From: Theocolax elegans | Taxonomy: Eukaryota > Arthropoda > Insecta > Hymenoptera > Cerocephalidae | Assembly: GCA_026168455.1 (NCBI GenBank) | Contig: CM047426.1 | Location: forward strand, 32,547,058-32,611,057 | Direction of reading: 5' to 3' | DNA: 64,000 nucleotides | Shown here: in pieces, positions 10,542 to 24,818 of the stretch | How the letters are laid out: every line of letters starts with the position of its first letter | How positions within the stretch are numbered: position 1 is the first letter of the stretch | Made by a program: the position numbers and the translations under genes | The notes under the pieces: model-generated | Told to the model about the DNA's origin: nothing | Databases searched by the model: none | What the model saw: only the letters and a program-made list of their open reading frames with translations

Positions 10542-13500
10542 TCTTCCGTGAAAAGCAAAAACGCACTTAGGCGAGGACTCCCAACGAAACTCGATATTTA
10601 GTCGATATATACACAGACACGTGAGGAAGGGGAGCGATACACCGCGCCGCACGTCTTGGCACTGCAAGCAAACCAAGGGAAACTTTAATAATGTAACGTT
10701 AAAAGCCTCCAATCCTTTTACGAGACTAGGCTGAGATCGTTCATACATTTTTTATAACGGTATTTTACTTTTCATATATTTGCAGCGTTGTATATAGTGA
10801 TTTTTTTTAATTACCGAGTTTACACAACTGTAGAATTTAAAAATAAACAATATGTATTGGTGTTGAATTTTAAAGGAGGCATTAATTTTATAAAGAGAGT
10901 GGATTTAGCTCTTTGAATATTTTATATTATCTATCTGTAACAGAAGGGTGGCATAATTATCATCGAAATATTGTTTTAAGAAATATTAACATACGATACA
11001 ACTTATTTGCATTAGTATGCGATTTTAGTCATATTTAATAATTAAGTATTTAACGCATTTTTTAAAGTACACGTTCCATTACTTCTAAAAGTTAATATTG
11101 TTAATGATAACTTAATAGTATTGTAGAATAGTAAAGATAATGTATTTGTATAAATTTAATAGTGTATAATTTACGCAAGTATAGATTTGTTCAAGATTAA
11201 TGACAGTACTAAATTCAGAAGAAAACTATTACATTCGTTTGCGAGGACTGTGCAAATGGTAATGAATGCATAATGCACAGTTAAAACTCTACCATAAAAT
11301 TTGATCACATCTATATGTATATATAAAATCTACATACAACTCATGCATTAAGCCATCATTAGAAAGACAAACAAACGAAGGACGCACCCAAAATAATATT
11401 GGGTGTATGTATTCATCCTTCCCACTGCTTCAAGCAACCTGCATAATATTATTAGGAAACTATAATCCCACATATGTAATTTATTTTATTTACTATAAAT
11501 ATTTTTTGGTGTTTTGTTTAAAAAAAAATGTTGACTATATTATAATATTTAGTTATCTTCATTATATTAATATAACAATAAACGCTGCAACTTATTACAG
11601 ATCAACACATCGTTTTAAAAGTATATGCATAATAAATACCAACAAATGAATTTACATATACTTCTTACTAACTCACAAGTTTCTTTCATATTTTTTTTTA
11701 GAAAACCTTTACTATATAAAGACCAGAGGAAATAAGCCCACCCTACCACCAGTACGACATTCGATTAATCGATTTACTCTTTCCTACCTCCGCCCCTTTT
11801 TCCTTTTTTTTATACCATGGGCCAGCCGCGTCCTTTCTTCTTGCCTATTCCCGTTAACGAAAGTAGCGCGATAAAGACTGTAATGCTATCGTAATGCTAA
11901 GTAAGCTGCCGGTCTGAGAATATAGAGCGAAACAGCCGAAACGAGCGCTAACGCCGGAAGAGTGGAAATATCAATAATTCTGCCGACGTCAAAAGAAAAA
12001 AAATGGAAAATTTCTCTTCAGCGTTGTGTGCGTTACCTCGTGTTTTGATTAGATAGTAATGAACCTTAACATGTTATAACTGGTACATTTTATATAAATA
12101 ATAATTGTACATTATTAAATAATTGTAATTTGATTCAAGCTTTTTTGGTTATCGTCCATATGATTAAATATTCTATAATACGGATGAATTATTGGGATGC
12201 GACAAATTGTTATAATAAAATTATATGGTAATGGAAAAGAAATAGGTAGATAGATTATTATGAGAAACTAGATTATTCAAAATAATATATTAAATGATAT
12301 ATTATATCAATTTGCTATTATACATTATATCTCACAATTATTTAACTTATAAATTTTGTCGCCATTTAGGATTGTAGATCACGCGATAGGTATGAAGAGC
12401 AGTTATCGATTAGTCTGAATGCAACGAATTCCTGGGTAAATTTATAAATTGTCACAATCCTTTTATTATAGTATTAACCTAATGATTTAATTATTGCACT
12501 ATTTATTACAAATTAAATAATTAGTATAATGCTAATAAAAAAGAAGCAAATTGAAGAGATGAACCGTGTATTTTATTCCCCAAAAGGCAAGATAATGAAG
12601 TGCAAATATAATTTCCAAAGTTTACATTGAAAAAGCCTTCGGATGTATTAAAACTTGCATACAATATACTATATATAAATATGCAAAAAATGGTTTGATC
12701 AATTGTTATCATATTCTAGCAATTGTATTAATTAACTATATTTGTAATGGATTCTGAGAAATTGAATGTTTCCTACGAAGAACAAATTTATTGTATTTAG
12801 CATCACGTAAATATTTGTATTCTACTATAGCTTGAAATTATTCTATGAATTTTCGCGTTCAAAGTATTATAAACTCTGTGAAATATAGTGTTCACTGTAA
12901 ATAAGTAATTATTTTATCACGTGATCCAACAAAGTACGAATTATTTGTTTTATACGAGAAACATACATTATATTAGTTATTAAAAACCGTATTGAAGTAC
13001 AGTGAAAGTTTGTAAAAAAGAAAGTAAGAAATAATCCAATTACAACTCGTCGCCTTACGAGTTTCTAGCAAAAACCTCATTACCGGCGTATCTCACCACT
13101 TCGAAATGCTCCCCCTTATAAAAGAAGCAGGAAAACCACCAAAGGAAAAAATCTACCCTCCCACTCGAGCGTCGTATCAACCAACCCCGTATACCCAAGC
13201 TGTCTCGCGAGATTTCACGCTTTCCAGAGAAGGGGGCTCCCTTTAAATCTTTTTTTCACTTTAGCTAATGAAACGTTAACTTAATTCGGAAAATTATAAA
13301 ACTTATAAATAAATGAATACTGGCATCGTGTTATAAGTTAATAGTTGAATATAATGTAACAGGACGAGACCAGATAAATTAGTCTTGCGAAAAAATGAAA
13401 TAAATTCTCCATGAGGAATAGATATCAAATAGTGGAAATCCAAAGAGCTAATCTTCCAATTTATTTTTGACATTTTAGTATAGAGTATGGCGAGCTCTGG
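10542..13500. other. 5' region of the 112-aa gene, then AT-rich intergenic DNA
   Basis: 10542-10750 is relatively GC-rich and likely holds the 5'UTR and promoter of the minus-strand gene. 11720-12000 and 13050-13250 are GC-richer islands with pyrimidine runs and CpGs that could be regulatory. No exon with coding character was seen. Confidence 0.4.
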
Positions 13501-13544
13501 ATCCCGGCTTGATATCCACCTCCCACCCTTAAATAATGTTAATA

Positions 13545-13999
13545 TAGAGTGCGCTTATGTCGGCGAGACCGGACGGTGGCGCTTCACTCCCCCAGATGAA
13601 ACGACGTGTTTTATCGATCAGCTCGAAGCCGCCATGTTTTACGATCAGGCGCACTAGCGAATATTCGTTGTGTCTCCCCCGCCCCGCCGAGTTACCCCCC
13701 GGAGGAAGGACGGAGAGGCGCAACCAGATCGCACGACCGTGCCGCAGATAGATTTTTCCCGGAGAGGAGGAGCTCGGTGCGCGCGTGTGGTGATAATAAC
13801 GCGGGTGTGTGCGCGCTTTCCTCGTACTCGTCAAAATAGAAAAGGAGGAGTGATTAAGAAAACAGAAACGGCTCCAGTGATGTGCTACGCACGGAATTGA
13901 CGTGCGGCCTTTATCCGTTACTTAACGCCACCGTCTTGGGTGTTGCAAGGGCGACGTCACCTCGATAACCGTAGACGGTGGAGGATTACGGATAAATAA
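13545..13999 (+). promoter_or_regulatory. CpG-rich block with splice-donor-like end; possible distal promoter/5'UTR exon
   Basis: The densest GC and CpG stretch between the two gene clusters. It ends at AATAATC followed by GTAAGTTC (donor at 14000-14001), as a non-coding first exon would. The next downstream plus-strand coding gene is Syt1, 28 kb away, and such genes can have remote first exons, but it could equally belong to an unannotated RNA. Short open frames here overlap in several frames and show no recognisable protein. Confidence 0.4.
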
Positions 14000-14111
14000 T
14001 CGTAAGTTCTAAGAATACTTGATTTTCGACAAAATTATCTGTGGCTGACGTTATACCGAGTTGTTCTACTTCTCAGGGAGCCTTACCTCCTTGGCGTGCG
14101 TGACCTCGAAA

Positions 14112-14117
14112 GCTCTT

Positions 14118-14158
<41 letters not shown>

Positions 14159-14170
14159 CTCTCTCCCTCT
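14112..14170. repeat. (CT)n microsatellite
   Basis: A run of CT dinucleotides with a few CG interruptions. Confidence 0.9.
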
Positions 14171-14387
14171 TACTCGATCGATCTCGCCGAGGATTTTACC
14201 AAAGCGTCTTCCTTACACTACGAGATAGATCTGTGATTTTATTTTTTTATACTCGTTTTTTTGTCTCTCCCTAGTACTGTATTTTAACGTGCGATTAGAG
14301 GGGGCAAGAGAGAAAGAGAGGGTGGGAGAATCAAGAGCAGCTTCTTCCGTGAGGTCAAGTAGACTACGTATTGGGACATTTTTACAC

Positions 14388-14540
14388 ACGCAACCACCCA
14401 CACACACACATACACATTCACAAATACACACACTTACACGCGCACGCGTGTACATATCTGTATATATATATGTACATATACGTATATATATTTATATATA
14501 GATATACATATATACATATACATATACACATATATACGCG
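14388..14540. repeat. (CA)n / (TA)n compound microsatellite
   Basis: A CA-rich run followed by TATA/TACATA repeats. It explains the short His/Thr/Tyr-rich open frames here. Confidence 0.9.
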
Positions 14541-14559
14541 ACGGGGGCGTTGTCCTTGA

Positions 14560-17500
14560 CTTTAATTTGTAATCAATAAAGTATGTTCAAAAATCGATCA
14601 ATATATGGAATCGCGTATCAGACGTATCCATAGTATCGATCCTTAATTCGCAAGCGCAACACTTTTAGATGATAAGCGCAGAGAGATTCGCGACTGCCGC
14701 GATTATATTGTTAAGAGAAAATGTTCGATATCGGTGGTGATACAGTGGTAGTGTATTTCAGTAAAGGTAATACTAAAGATATACTTGTTACTTTTTAATA
14801 AAATTTTGCATGTGTTCTCATTTGGGAATAAAGAAACTCGGTAAAAAGTGTTCAGGGTAGATAAAAAAACGGATTCAGGCTAATCGGGAGGAGGACTGCT
14901 AAAGCTTTATTATTGATACGTTTCTATTTCTGGATAGTTTATGTTTTCATCAAAAAATAAGTGTCTCACACGGCATAAGCCTACCAGTTAATAATTAGGC
15001 TTTGCTCAATTTACTGTTAACATCGAAATTTTATAAATATATTTCAAATTGTCTGTGCTGATATTCTCTTATATGTATAAATTATCTTGTATTATGCAGA
15101 TTTTATAGTATTGATTACTTATTTTATAATGAATAATTTGAATAATATTATCCATTATTATTTTTAGTATTCAATATTGTTACTTATTATTTATCAGAAA
15201 GGTGCTAATATTATTAACAATACTAGATTCTAGTGGTATATTGATTATAAAATTTTAAAGGAAAAGATAACCGTTATTGGTAATAAATTTAATTCGACGT
15301 AACGACTGTTTGTATAAATACCAAATAAGCGTAATTGTAGAAATTTCATTCCAAAAACTATTTTTTTGAACAATCATAATTTCATTTATTATATATTTAC
15401 GAATAAGAATAATGCATTTACAAACGGCAGCTTAACATTGAAACCGCAAATTTGCCTCTGATGTGCTGTAAGTATGCTTGCGATCAGACATCTTATCTAT
15501 ATTCTATTAATCCCATTCAGAGTTTGATCACATTATAATCCCGAAAGTATACTTCTGTAACAAATGATTAAAAAAAGACATCTAAATTAACAGATGTATA
15601 TAATTCATTGTCCCTTAGTCAATTGATTATTTTAGTGTTTAATCTTTGAATAATACTTGTTATATATTTATGAACTTTACATTTTTTAAATTATTGTTGT
15701 ATTATAAAAAAGATAATGTTTGTAATTGTAATAAATATAGCTAGCCGTTTAAGTACATTTAAATATACTATTGCAAAATTGGTGCACTAATTGTGTTATA
15801 ATATGAAATACATTTAATATAATAAAATATGTACTATATTTCATATGTCCTAATTAAATGTAATGTCATTGTTTGATCCTCGTTTGAGGCATCGAATTAG
15901 CACAGATTATAAATATAATAGATGCTTTGAATGCATCCAACCACTTGCTGGAAAATCCAAACCCAAAAAATTTTATTTGATTTTATAATTTTGATTATGA
16001 TACTTTCTCAATTTTGATGTATGTGACTGAAATTTAATTGATGAAGTCGACTCGGACAGAATTTTGAGAAATGTCAAAGTAATTTAATTAATTTTTTAGA
16101 TTGATTTCATATGCAAAAAATCTAAAAATTATTTAAACACATTATTTAGTGTAATAATTAGTCTAATGTAGTGTATAATTTTAAATTAATAATCCAAATT
16201 TTGTATAAGAAAACGATATCTTAAAAATTTATTTACGCAAAAAGCATCTTTTACTCTAAAACTTAAGACAGTACTTAGAAAGAATGTATAATAAACAATG
16301 AATGTTTATTTATGAAATAATGTATAATAACGAGCTGGTTACAAATATTTTATTGCCTTCAATTTTGATACTTGGATTATCGTTACTCTAACTGTATTAA
16401 AACTCAAAAGTATATATTTGTTGTATTAATAACTCTATATTGGAATACAAGTACTGATAAACTTTGAAGCGAAAATAACTTTAATAAAATACTTTTAAAC
16501 TATTCATCAATAATTGTAAATTATAGTTTAGAATGTAGGAGTATAAAATATTTTTCAACTATCATTGTGGGCGATGTGAAAAAATATATACATTAACATT
16601 AATTTAATACATTTTATATGTAATTTATATAGCTATGCATTAATAGTAAAATGACGTGTGAATGTAAAATTAAACAGTTTCCCTCAGAATATTCTCATTT
16701 TTATAAATACATCTGCAATAATAGCGATTGTATATGGTACGTACGCTATAACAATTATATATACATATATATAATTTGCAACCATTCTCACTGTTAAAAA
16801 CTGCAATATCTAGACACATCTTCTATTTCTTACATGCTTATTTGAGATAACCCAAAACATAGATTAGAATAAAAATTGAAATGCCGAACGTGTAGATACG
16901 CATTGAGAACAATAGTGCGTTAAACGTCATATCTATCTTCCACATAAAAGCGACAATTACATATTTTAAGAATTATTGTGTTATTTTTGGTTTAATTCAC
17001 TAGACCTTTTTACGGAATCGATTTTTTGACAACGGTGTAGATGATTCACGGTTTCATTAAAAAATAAATAGACCATTCCAGCTATCTCTACTTCCATTAG
17101 AATAAAATTCTTATCGTCATAGCATAAATAAATCAACTAAATACAATTTAGCCAAATTGAATAAAGTTAATTATAGAATTTTATATTGCTGTTGTTATAA
17201 TTCGGCAGTTCAAAATTATCCATTCGAGTGTATAAGTAGCATTTAATTCTATAAATAATAGTATAGTGACATTAAAAGTATTTTAACTTACTTTATACCA
17301 AAGTTTACATTAGCGTTTCCTATTTTATGTGTGTGTACGTGTTCACTAAATAATACAACGACGCATATGGTAGTTCAAATATAAATATAATTTTTTTAAA
17401 GTATTGTAACAATTAAATCGTGCTATATTAAGAGTCCAATACGCTTAAACATTTGTGTTATTAGTTCATCACAATCGATTCTTAATGCGCCTTTTCTGCA

Positions 17501-19990
17501 TTGTACATGATTAACTGAATTTATGTTGGAAGATCTTATCAAGAATTACACTAATTTTGTTCTTTAAAAACCTATAAAAAGAATGAAGAAGTAGAGACTC
17601 AATTCTCGAGCTTTAGCTTGCAAGTCAGACGTTTTACCGATGAGATTTACCTCTGCTTTTTATCGTCTTCGTATGTCGCTCGTCTTTCGTGACAATATAT
17701 AATTTACAATTTTTATGATCCTATAGTCAAATTGAATATTTTTGATAATATTCGAATAATCGAATGTTCGAAAATTTCTTCTTTTTCCGATTATCTAAAT
17801 GGTCATAATATTAATTTAGATTGAACGTTAAATTGTTACATTTAAAAATGGATTATAGGGTAACAGTAGTACTCCGTTTGATTTCATAATATTTTATACG
17901 TATTTTAAAGCTCAGCATATTGATTGATGGATATTGAAGTAGCTCATATTAAAGGCTTTTTGAATACAGATTTTTTTGAACTGGCGTGATTTCACAAGCA
18001 TATTATATACATTATAATTATAATATTTCTATAAACAAATGAATTACCATGATATTGCTTAATCTCGAATTTTCAGAGAAAGTAGTATTAGTATAGTAAC
18101 GTGCACGAATCAATACTATCAACAATATAAACTTATTCTGATTTACATTGAAAAATTTATTTGTCACAAAATCGCATTAAATAACTAAAATTGTGAAAGG
18201 TACATTAATGTACGTAAAGGTAGTTAGTGTTCGTTAATTTATAAACGGGAAAATATCTCGCCATGCAAGTTCAAGGCGGTGGTATGTGCACGTAATCGCG
18301 TTAAAAATCGTATCGACCTTAAGCTCCGGCGTGCAGCCTCGTGCGTCCACGTAACGAGAACCTCCCTCTCAACCTCTCTCTCGCTCTCGAGTGTAGGGGT
18401 TATAAGGAAAGAGAGGAAGAATTACTTGATTATGTACAGTGTCAGTTCCTAGATAAAAAACTACACTCGATCAAACTAGTTTGTGTTTTCTAATTGACCA
18501 ATCAATAAAATACAATGTCATTTCATGTCCGAAGAGATTGTTAATGAATTTATTATTTGGAAATATATTACAGTAACCGAAGGTTGCGAATAAATTTATT
18601 TATTATTAGTATAGTTTATTATTATTAATAATATATTTCTTGAACATTATAATTAGTTATACAGAACTTAATGACACATATTACATCGATAAAATATGCC
18701 CGCGAAAAAATCACTGATATTAATTTAAGAAACAACTTATGTACTTGATTATAAACTATTTAGAAGAATTAATTATTATTAATTATTAATTAATTATTTA
18801 AGATTTATTGTATGGTATATTATGTAGTTTACTAATATTAATGAATACATATTATTAATGTAAGTGAACTTTAAGAATATTAAATACAAACAATTAAGAA
18901 CATTAAATAACGAAATGTTTTCGATTGGATATTTAGTCATAATGAAAAAGAACGTAAAAGAATGTCAAACCGCTTAATTAAAAAGTTCTTTTCATAAACT
19001 TTTTTTGTTCGCTCAGATGCGTCAATTAAAAACTCGCTAGTAAATTTGTTAACGTTTCGGAGCTTTTGAAGGGTCTGTATATACCTTATATATATAGATA
19101 TACCCTTTTCAAGCATTATTCAATAAACTTTATAAAAGTAAATATTTATAAATATTTATAAGCGAAAGAAATAGAAAATTCCTGGTGTTTTCGGTTGAAA
19201 ATTCGTGAACGATAAATAGTAGAATAATAACGCACAACGTAAACAAATTTGATGTGATTGCTTGAAAACAAGTTAAAATACCATAATAATCGCATAATTA
19301 TAGGTATATAGAAATATATGGTGTTTTCTCATAACACAAGTCGGAAGAAACCTTTGATGGCTCAAGGATGTGCACGTGGCCGACAACCTGAGACTATACG
19401 AGGTCTCTCTATGAATTAACGACCGCGGGGCTCTCCTCTTACGAGTCCACGATGCAAACTTGCTTTAGGTATATATTAATTCTGTGATTTGACGCTCGAG
19501 ATTTCATAGATTTACACAAAAGGAGTGGGGGAGTTGCACCCCTACGGCGGTAACACTGATCGCCTCGATGAATTTACAGAGTTGCGTAGGTGTACGAAAA
19601 TTGACGACTAACGGGATGATTTTCGAGATCGCTCTGTCGACGTCGTTGTCATCCTCGTCGGATTTAATTCGCTTCCGCGCGAGCGCTCATAGCTCGATTC
19701 TATATTGTCGAGCATCCTAGTTCTGAATTACAAATCTATATATATATATATATATATGTCAATTCTAGTTTCAAGCTTTTTGCTTTTGTTAAAGTACAGA
19801 GTACTTAGAGTTGATGATTTATACTTTGGTTATCCATTGACGATTTTCAGGTTATGGATTAGAATTAAATCGATTAAAATTCTTTAAAAAGTTTCTTCGC
19901 GAAGATGAGATAAAATATTGTATCAGTTAATTATGTTAAGTTATGTAAGAATATCCCCTGAATTCTGATTTTATCATATCGTACGATTAA
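14560..19990. other. AT-rich non-coding DNA
   Basis: No coding exon supported. GC-richer CpG patches at 18240-18410 and 19340-19700 stand out from the AT-rich surroundings and are candidate regulatory sequences. A (TA)n run lies at 19738-19757. Confidence 0.5.
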
Positions 19991-21219
19991 AACTTATATA
20001 ATTTATAGTAAATTTAAGTATATATAAAATTCATAATTATAAATTACTTTCGTAGATATTTTCTTTATTGATTATTCTCTTATTGTACAAGACACGTATT
20101 AATACACATTTATATGAAAAAAGGATAATTTACAATTGTTTTATTGTACCCAATTTAAATTTTTTACTATGATAAAAAATAAAAACGATATTATCTCCTA
20201 TAGCCAATTTTGTGTTTATTACACTCAAACATGTAGCTACTACAATCAATACTTTTGCTAAATAAACGGAACCTACAAACATATGTAGAGTATTGTCAAC
20301 TCGAACATGTGATGTTTAAGTGTGAGTGCGTACGAGTATATATCTTAGGAGAAGTATCGCCGCCCCAACGCGAACGCCCATACGCACGTTTATATACAAA
20401 AAAGCAAGATAATTCTTTCGCTACTATATACTTTTCCTCGTATTCCTTTTTTCTTCTTTTAGCGAACGTGCACTTGTACATTCTTAATAATATGAGTTGT
20501 GGAAGAGCTTTCCTTTATTTTCTAATACATAGAGATCAAAGTTTTATAATAATTGCAATATTATTGAGTAATTGAGAAACAGACATAAGAAATTATTATT
20601 TTATTAAAAAAATTATAATAAATATATTAATATTTACAGTAATATTTGGTAAATTTTCCTATAAAAATAGTAATTTCTTATAATTAATTAAGTATAAGAA
20701 AGTTTACATATAGTCAAAAATAAATATTTGCACTATTCATAGTTTTCTTAAAACTTAAAATTTTATTATTTTTATTAATTACCTTATTCAAATTATTATA
20801 TGAAGATGAACTAGTATTAATGCTCAGGTAAAAATGGGTTAAACTTTAAATAAAAGTAACTTTTTTATCCTTTACATTAAATTATTTAAATCATATAAAA
20901 AATCTTTAAAGCAGTTCCATCATTACTTGTAGAATAAAAAAATAATGTCTTGAAAATATCACTTTTAAATTTAAATTCAGTAAGTAAATCGTAAAAATTG
21001 AATTGAATCAGTTTGTTTTCTTCTTTTAAAGTAATTAGATGACGTATTACAATTGGTATATATACGTCAAGCTAATTCTTATATATCTATAAAGCAACTT
21101 CCGCTTTATTTAAAAAATTTGAAACAGAAACCTTTATTATATAAATCTAAGAGTAATTAATCGTAGTAATACCACGTATAACTTTAATAATAAATGTTCG
21201 TACTGCATTACTACTTAGT

Positions 21220-21776
21220 AGAAGAGTGTCACACCTGCGGGAAACGGATCTTTACCTAACTGTAGGATATGTTTTCTACTATAAAAATATGAAGAAAGCC
21301 GGAGCTATAGACTCTAACGCTCTATTTTTCGATAGTTATAAGCGAAAAACTTGAAATTTCGTCAAAAATACTTCTAAATTTGATTGTTTATAACTCGGAA
21401 TCGGCTAAAGATATATACATTTAAACTTAAGTTTAAAAGAAAGCTAAGATGAAGTAGTTATATTTTTAAAAAAAAAAGCTCAAATATCTAATTTTGATCT
21501 AAAGTTATGGAAGAAATAAAAATAAGACGAAATTTTCACGAAGCTTTAAAATTTGATGATTTTTTTAAGCCAAATTTCGTCTAACTCTCGTATTTCCCAT
21601 AAGTTCAGACCAAATTTAGATATTTACTTGATCACAGATTTCTTTGAAACTTAAGTTTGAATGTATATCTTTAGCCGATTCCGAGTTATAAACCTAGAAG
21701 TATTTTCGGCGAAATTTTACGTTTTTTGCTTGTAACTATCGAAAAATAGAATATTAGAGTCTATAGCTCTGGCTTT
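21220..21776. mobile_element. Foldback (long-TIR) element, copy 1, 3' truncated
   Basis: The left arm begins AGAAGAGTGTCACACCTGCGG. The right arm stops after CTCTGGCTTTCTT and jumps directly to the start of the next tandem unit (ATATAATTTATAG), so the last 90-100 bp are missing. Confidence 0.75.
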
Positions 21777-22993
21777 CTTATATAATTTATAGTAAATTTA
21801 AGTATATATAAATTCATAATTATAAATTACTTTCGTAGATATTTTCTTTATGATTATTCTCTTATTGTACAAGACACGTATTAATACACATTTATGAAAA
21901 AAGGATAATTTACAATTGTTTTATTGTACCCAATTTAAATTTTTTACTATGATAAAAAATAAAAACGATATTATCTCCTATAGCCAATTTTGTGTTTATT
22001 ACACTCAAACATGTAGCTACTACAATCAATACTTTTGCTAAATAAACGGAACCTACAAACATATGTAGAGTATTGTCAACTCGAACATGTTGTTTAAGTG
22101 TGAGTGCGTACGAGTATATATCTTAGGAGAAGTATCGCCGCCCCAACGCGAACGCCCATACGCACGTTATATACAAAAAAGCAAGATAATTCTTTCGCTA
22201 CTATATACTTTTCCTCGTATTCCTTTTTCCTTCTTTTAGCGACGTGCACTTGTACATTCTTAATAATATGAGTTGTGGAAGAGCTTTCCTTTATTTTCTA
22301 ATACATAGAGATCAAAGTTTTATAATAATTGCAATATTATTGAGTAATTGAGAAACAGACATAAGAAATTATTATTTTTATTAAAAAATTATAATAAATA
22401 TATTAATATTTACAGTAATTTTGGTAAATTTTCCTATAAAAATAGTAATTTCTTATAATTAATTAAGTATAAGAAAGTTTACATATAGTCAAAAATAAAT
22501 ATTTGCACTATTCATAGTTTTCTTAAAACTTAAAATTTTATTATTTTTATTAATTACCTTATTCAAATTATTATGTGAAGATGAACTAGTATTAATGCTC
22601 AGGTAAAAATGGGTTAAACTTTAAATAAAAGTAACTTTTTTATCCTTTACATTAAATTATTTAAATCATATAAAAAATCTTTAAAGCAGTTCCATCATTA
22701 CTTGTAGAATAAAAAAATAATGTCTTGAAAATATCACTTTTAAATTTAAATTCAGTAAGTAAATCGTAAAAATTGAATTGAATCAGTTTGTTTTCTTCTT
22801 TTAAAGTAATTAGATGACGTATTACAATTGGTATATATACGTCAAGCTAATTCTTATATATCTATAAAGCAACTTCCACTTTATTTCAAAAATTTGAAAC
22901 AGAAACCTTTATTATATAAATCTAAGAGTAATTAATCGTAGTAATACCACGTATAACTTTAATAAAAATGTTCGTACTGCATTACTACTTAGT

Positions 22994-23635
22994 AGGAGAG
23001 TGTCACACCTGCGGGAAACGGATCTTTACCTAACTGTAGGATATGTTTTCTACTATAAAAATATGAAGAAAGCCGGAGCTATAGACTCTAACGCTCTATT
23101 TTTCGATAGTTATAAGCAAAAAACTTCGTCAAAAATACTTCTAAATTTGATTGTTTATAACTCGGAATCGGCTAAAGATATATACATTTAAACTTAAGTT
23201 TAAAAGAAAGCTAAGATGAAGTAGTTATATTTTTTAAAAAAAAAGCTCAAATATCTAATTTTGATCTAAAGTTATGGAAGAAATAAAAATAAGACGAAAT
23301 TTTCACGAAAATTTAGCTTTAAAATTTGATGATTTTTTTAAGCCAAATTTCGTCTAACTCTCGTATTTCCCATAAGTTCAGACCAAATTTAGATATTTAC
23401 TTGATCTCAGATTTCTTTTAAACTTAAGTTTGAATGTATATCTTTAGCCGATTCCGAGTTATAATAAACAATCAAACCTAGAAGTATTTTGGGCGAAATT
23501 TTACATTTTTGCTTGTAACTATCAAAAAATAGAATATTAGAGTCTATAGCTCTGGCTTTCTTCTATATTTTTATAGTAGAAAACATATCCTACAATTTGG
23601 TAAAGATCCGTTTCCCACAGGTGTGACACTCTCCT
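22994..23635. mobile_element. Foldback (long-TIR) element, copy 2, complete
   Basis: A palindrome of 642 bp. The left end AGGAGAGTGTCACACCTG is mirrored by CAGGTGTGACACTCTCCT at the right end. Inner blocks also mirror: GATATGTTTTCTACTATAAAAATAT, the GGAGCTATAGACTCTAA block, and ACTCGGAATCGGCTAAAGATATA. It has no coding capacity, so it is non-autonomous. An AGT trinucleotide flanks both ends and may be the target duplication, but this is weak. Confidence 0.8.
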
Positions 23636-24818
23636 AGTTAGTCTTATCACCAGATTCTTTAATGTCAAACTACAATATTGTACGAACGCATTTAAAACAC
23701 TAGTCACATATAAATGTGTGACTAGTATATACCTATATTATACATATAAATGGAGAGAGAAAGAAATGGGTCCGTTATTATCAAGAGTTAAAGTATGTTC
23801 AATCGTAGAAAGTATGTATCGGTTATACGCGTATATTTTTATCGACCGAACATTATATTGGAAAAAGCGAGTCCATTAAAAAGTGCACACTGCGTTGCAC
23901 AGAGTCAAGCTGCGCGGTATAATTGAAGATAGCAATAATCGAACGTATAGCCGTAAAATTGTTCAGAACCTCCTTCCTTTTCTTCACGTTATATACAAAA
24001 AAGCAAGATAATTCTTTCGCTACTATATACTTTTCCTCGTATTCCTTTTTCCTTCTTTTAGCGACGTGCACTTGTACATTCTTAATAATATGAGTTGTGG
24101 AAGAGCTTTCCTTTATTTTCTAATACATAGAGATCAAAGTTTTATAATAATTGCAATATTATTGAGTAATTGAGAAACAGACATAAGAAATTATTATTTT
24201 TTATTAAAAAATTATAATAAATATATTAATATTTACAGTAATTTTGGTAAATTTTCCTATAAAAATAGTAATTTCTTATAATTAATTAAGTATAAGAAAG
24301 TTTACATATAGTCAAAAATAAATATTTGCACTATTCATAGTTTTCTTAAAACTTAAAATTTTTATTATTTTTATTAATTACCCTTATTCAAATTATTATA
24401 TGAAGATGAACTAGTATTAATGCTCAGGTAAAAATGGGTTAAACTTTAAATAAAAGTAACTTTTTTATCCTTTACATTAAATTATTTAAATCATATAAAA
24501 ATCTTTTAAAGCAGTTCCATCATTACTTGTAGAATAAAAAATAATGTCTTGAAAATATCACTTTTAAATTTAAATTCAGTAAGTAAATCGTAAAAATTGA
24601 ATTGAATCAGTTTGTTTTCTTCTTTTAAAGTAATTAGATGACGTATTACAATTGGTATATATACGTCAAGCTAATTCTTATATATCTATAAAGCAACTTC
24701 CGCTTTATTTCAAAAATTTGAAACAGAAACCTTTATTATATAAATCTAAGAGTAATTAATCGTAGTAATACCACGTATAACTTTAATAATAAATGTTCGT
24801 ACTGCATTACTACTTAGT

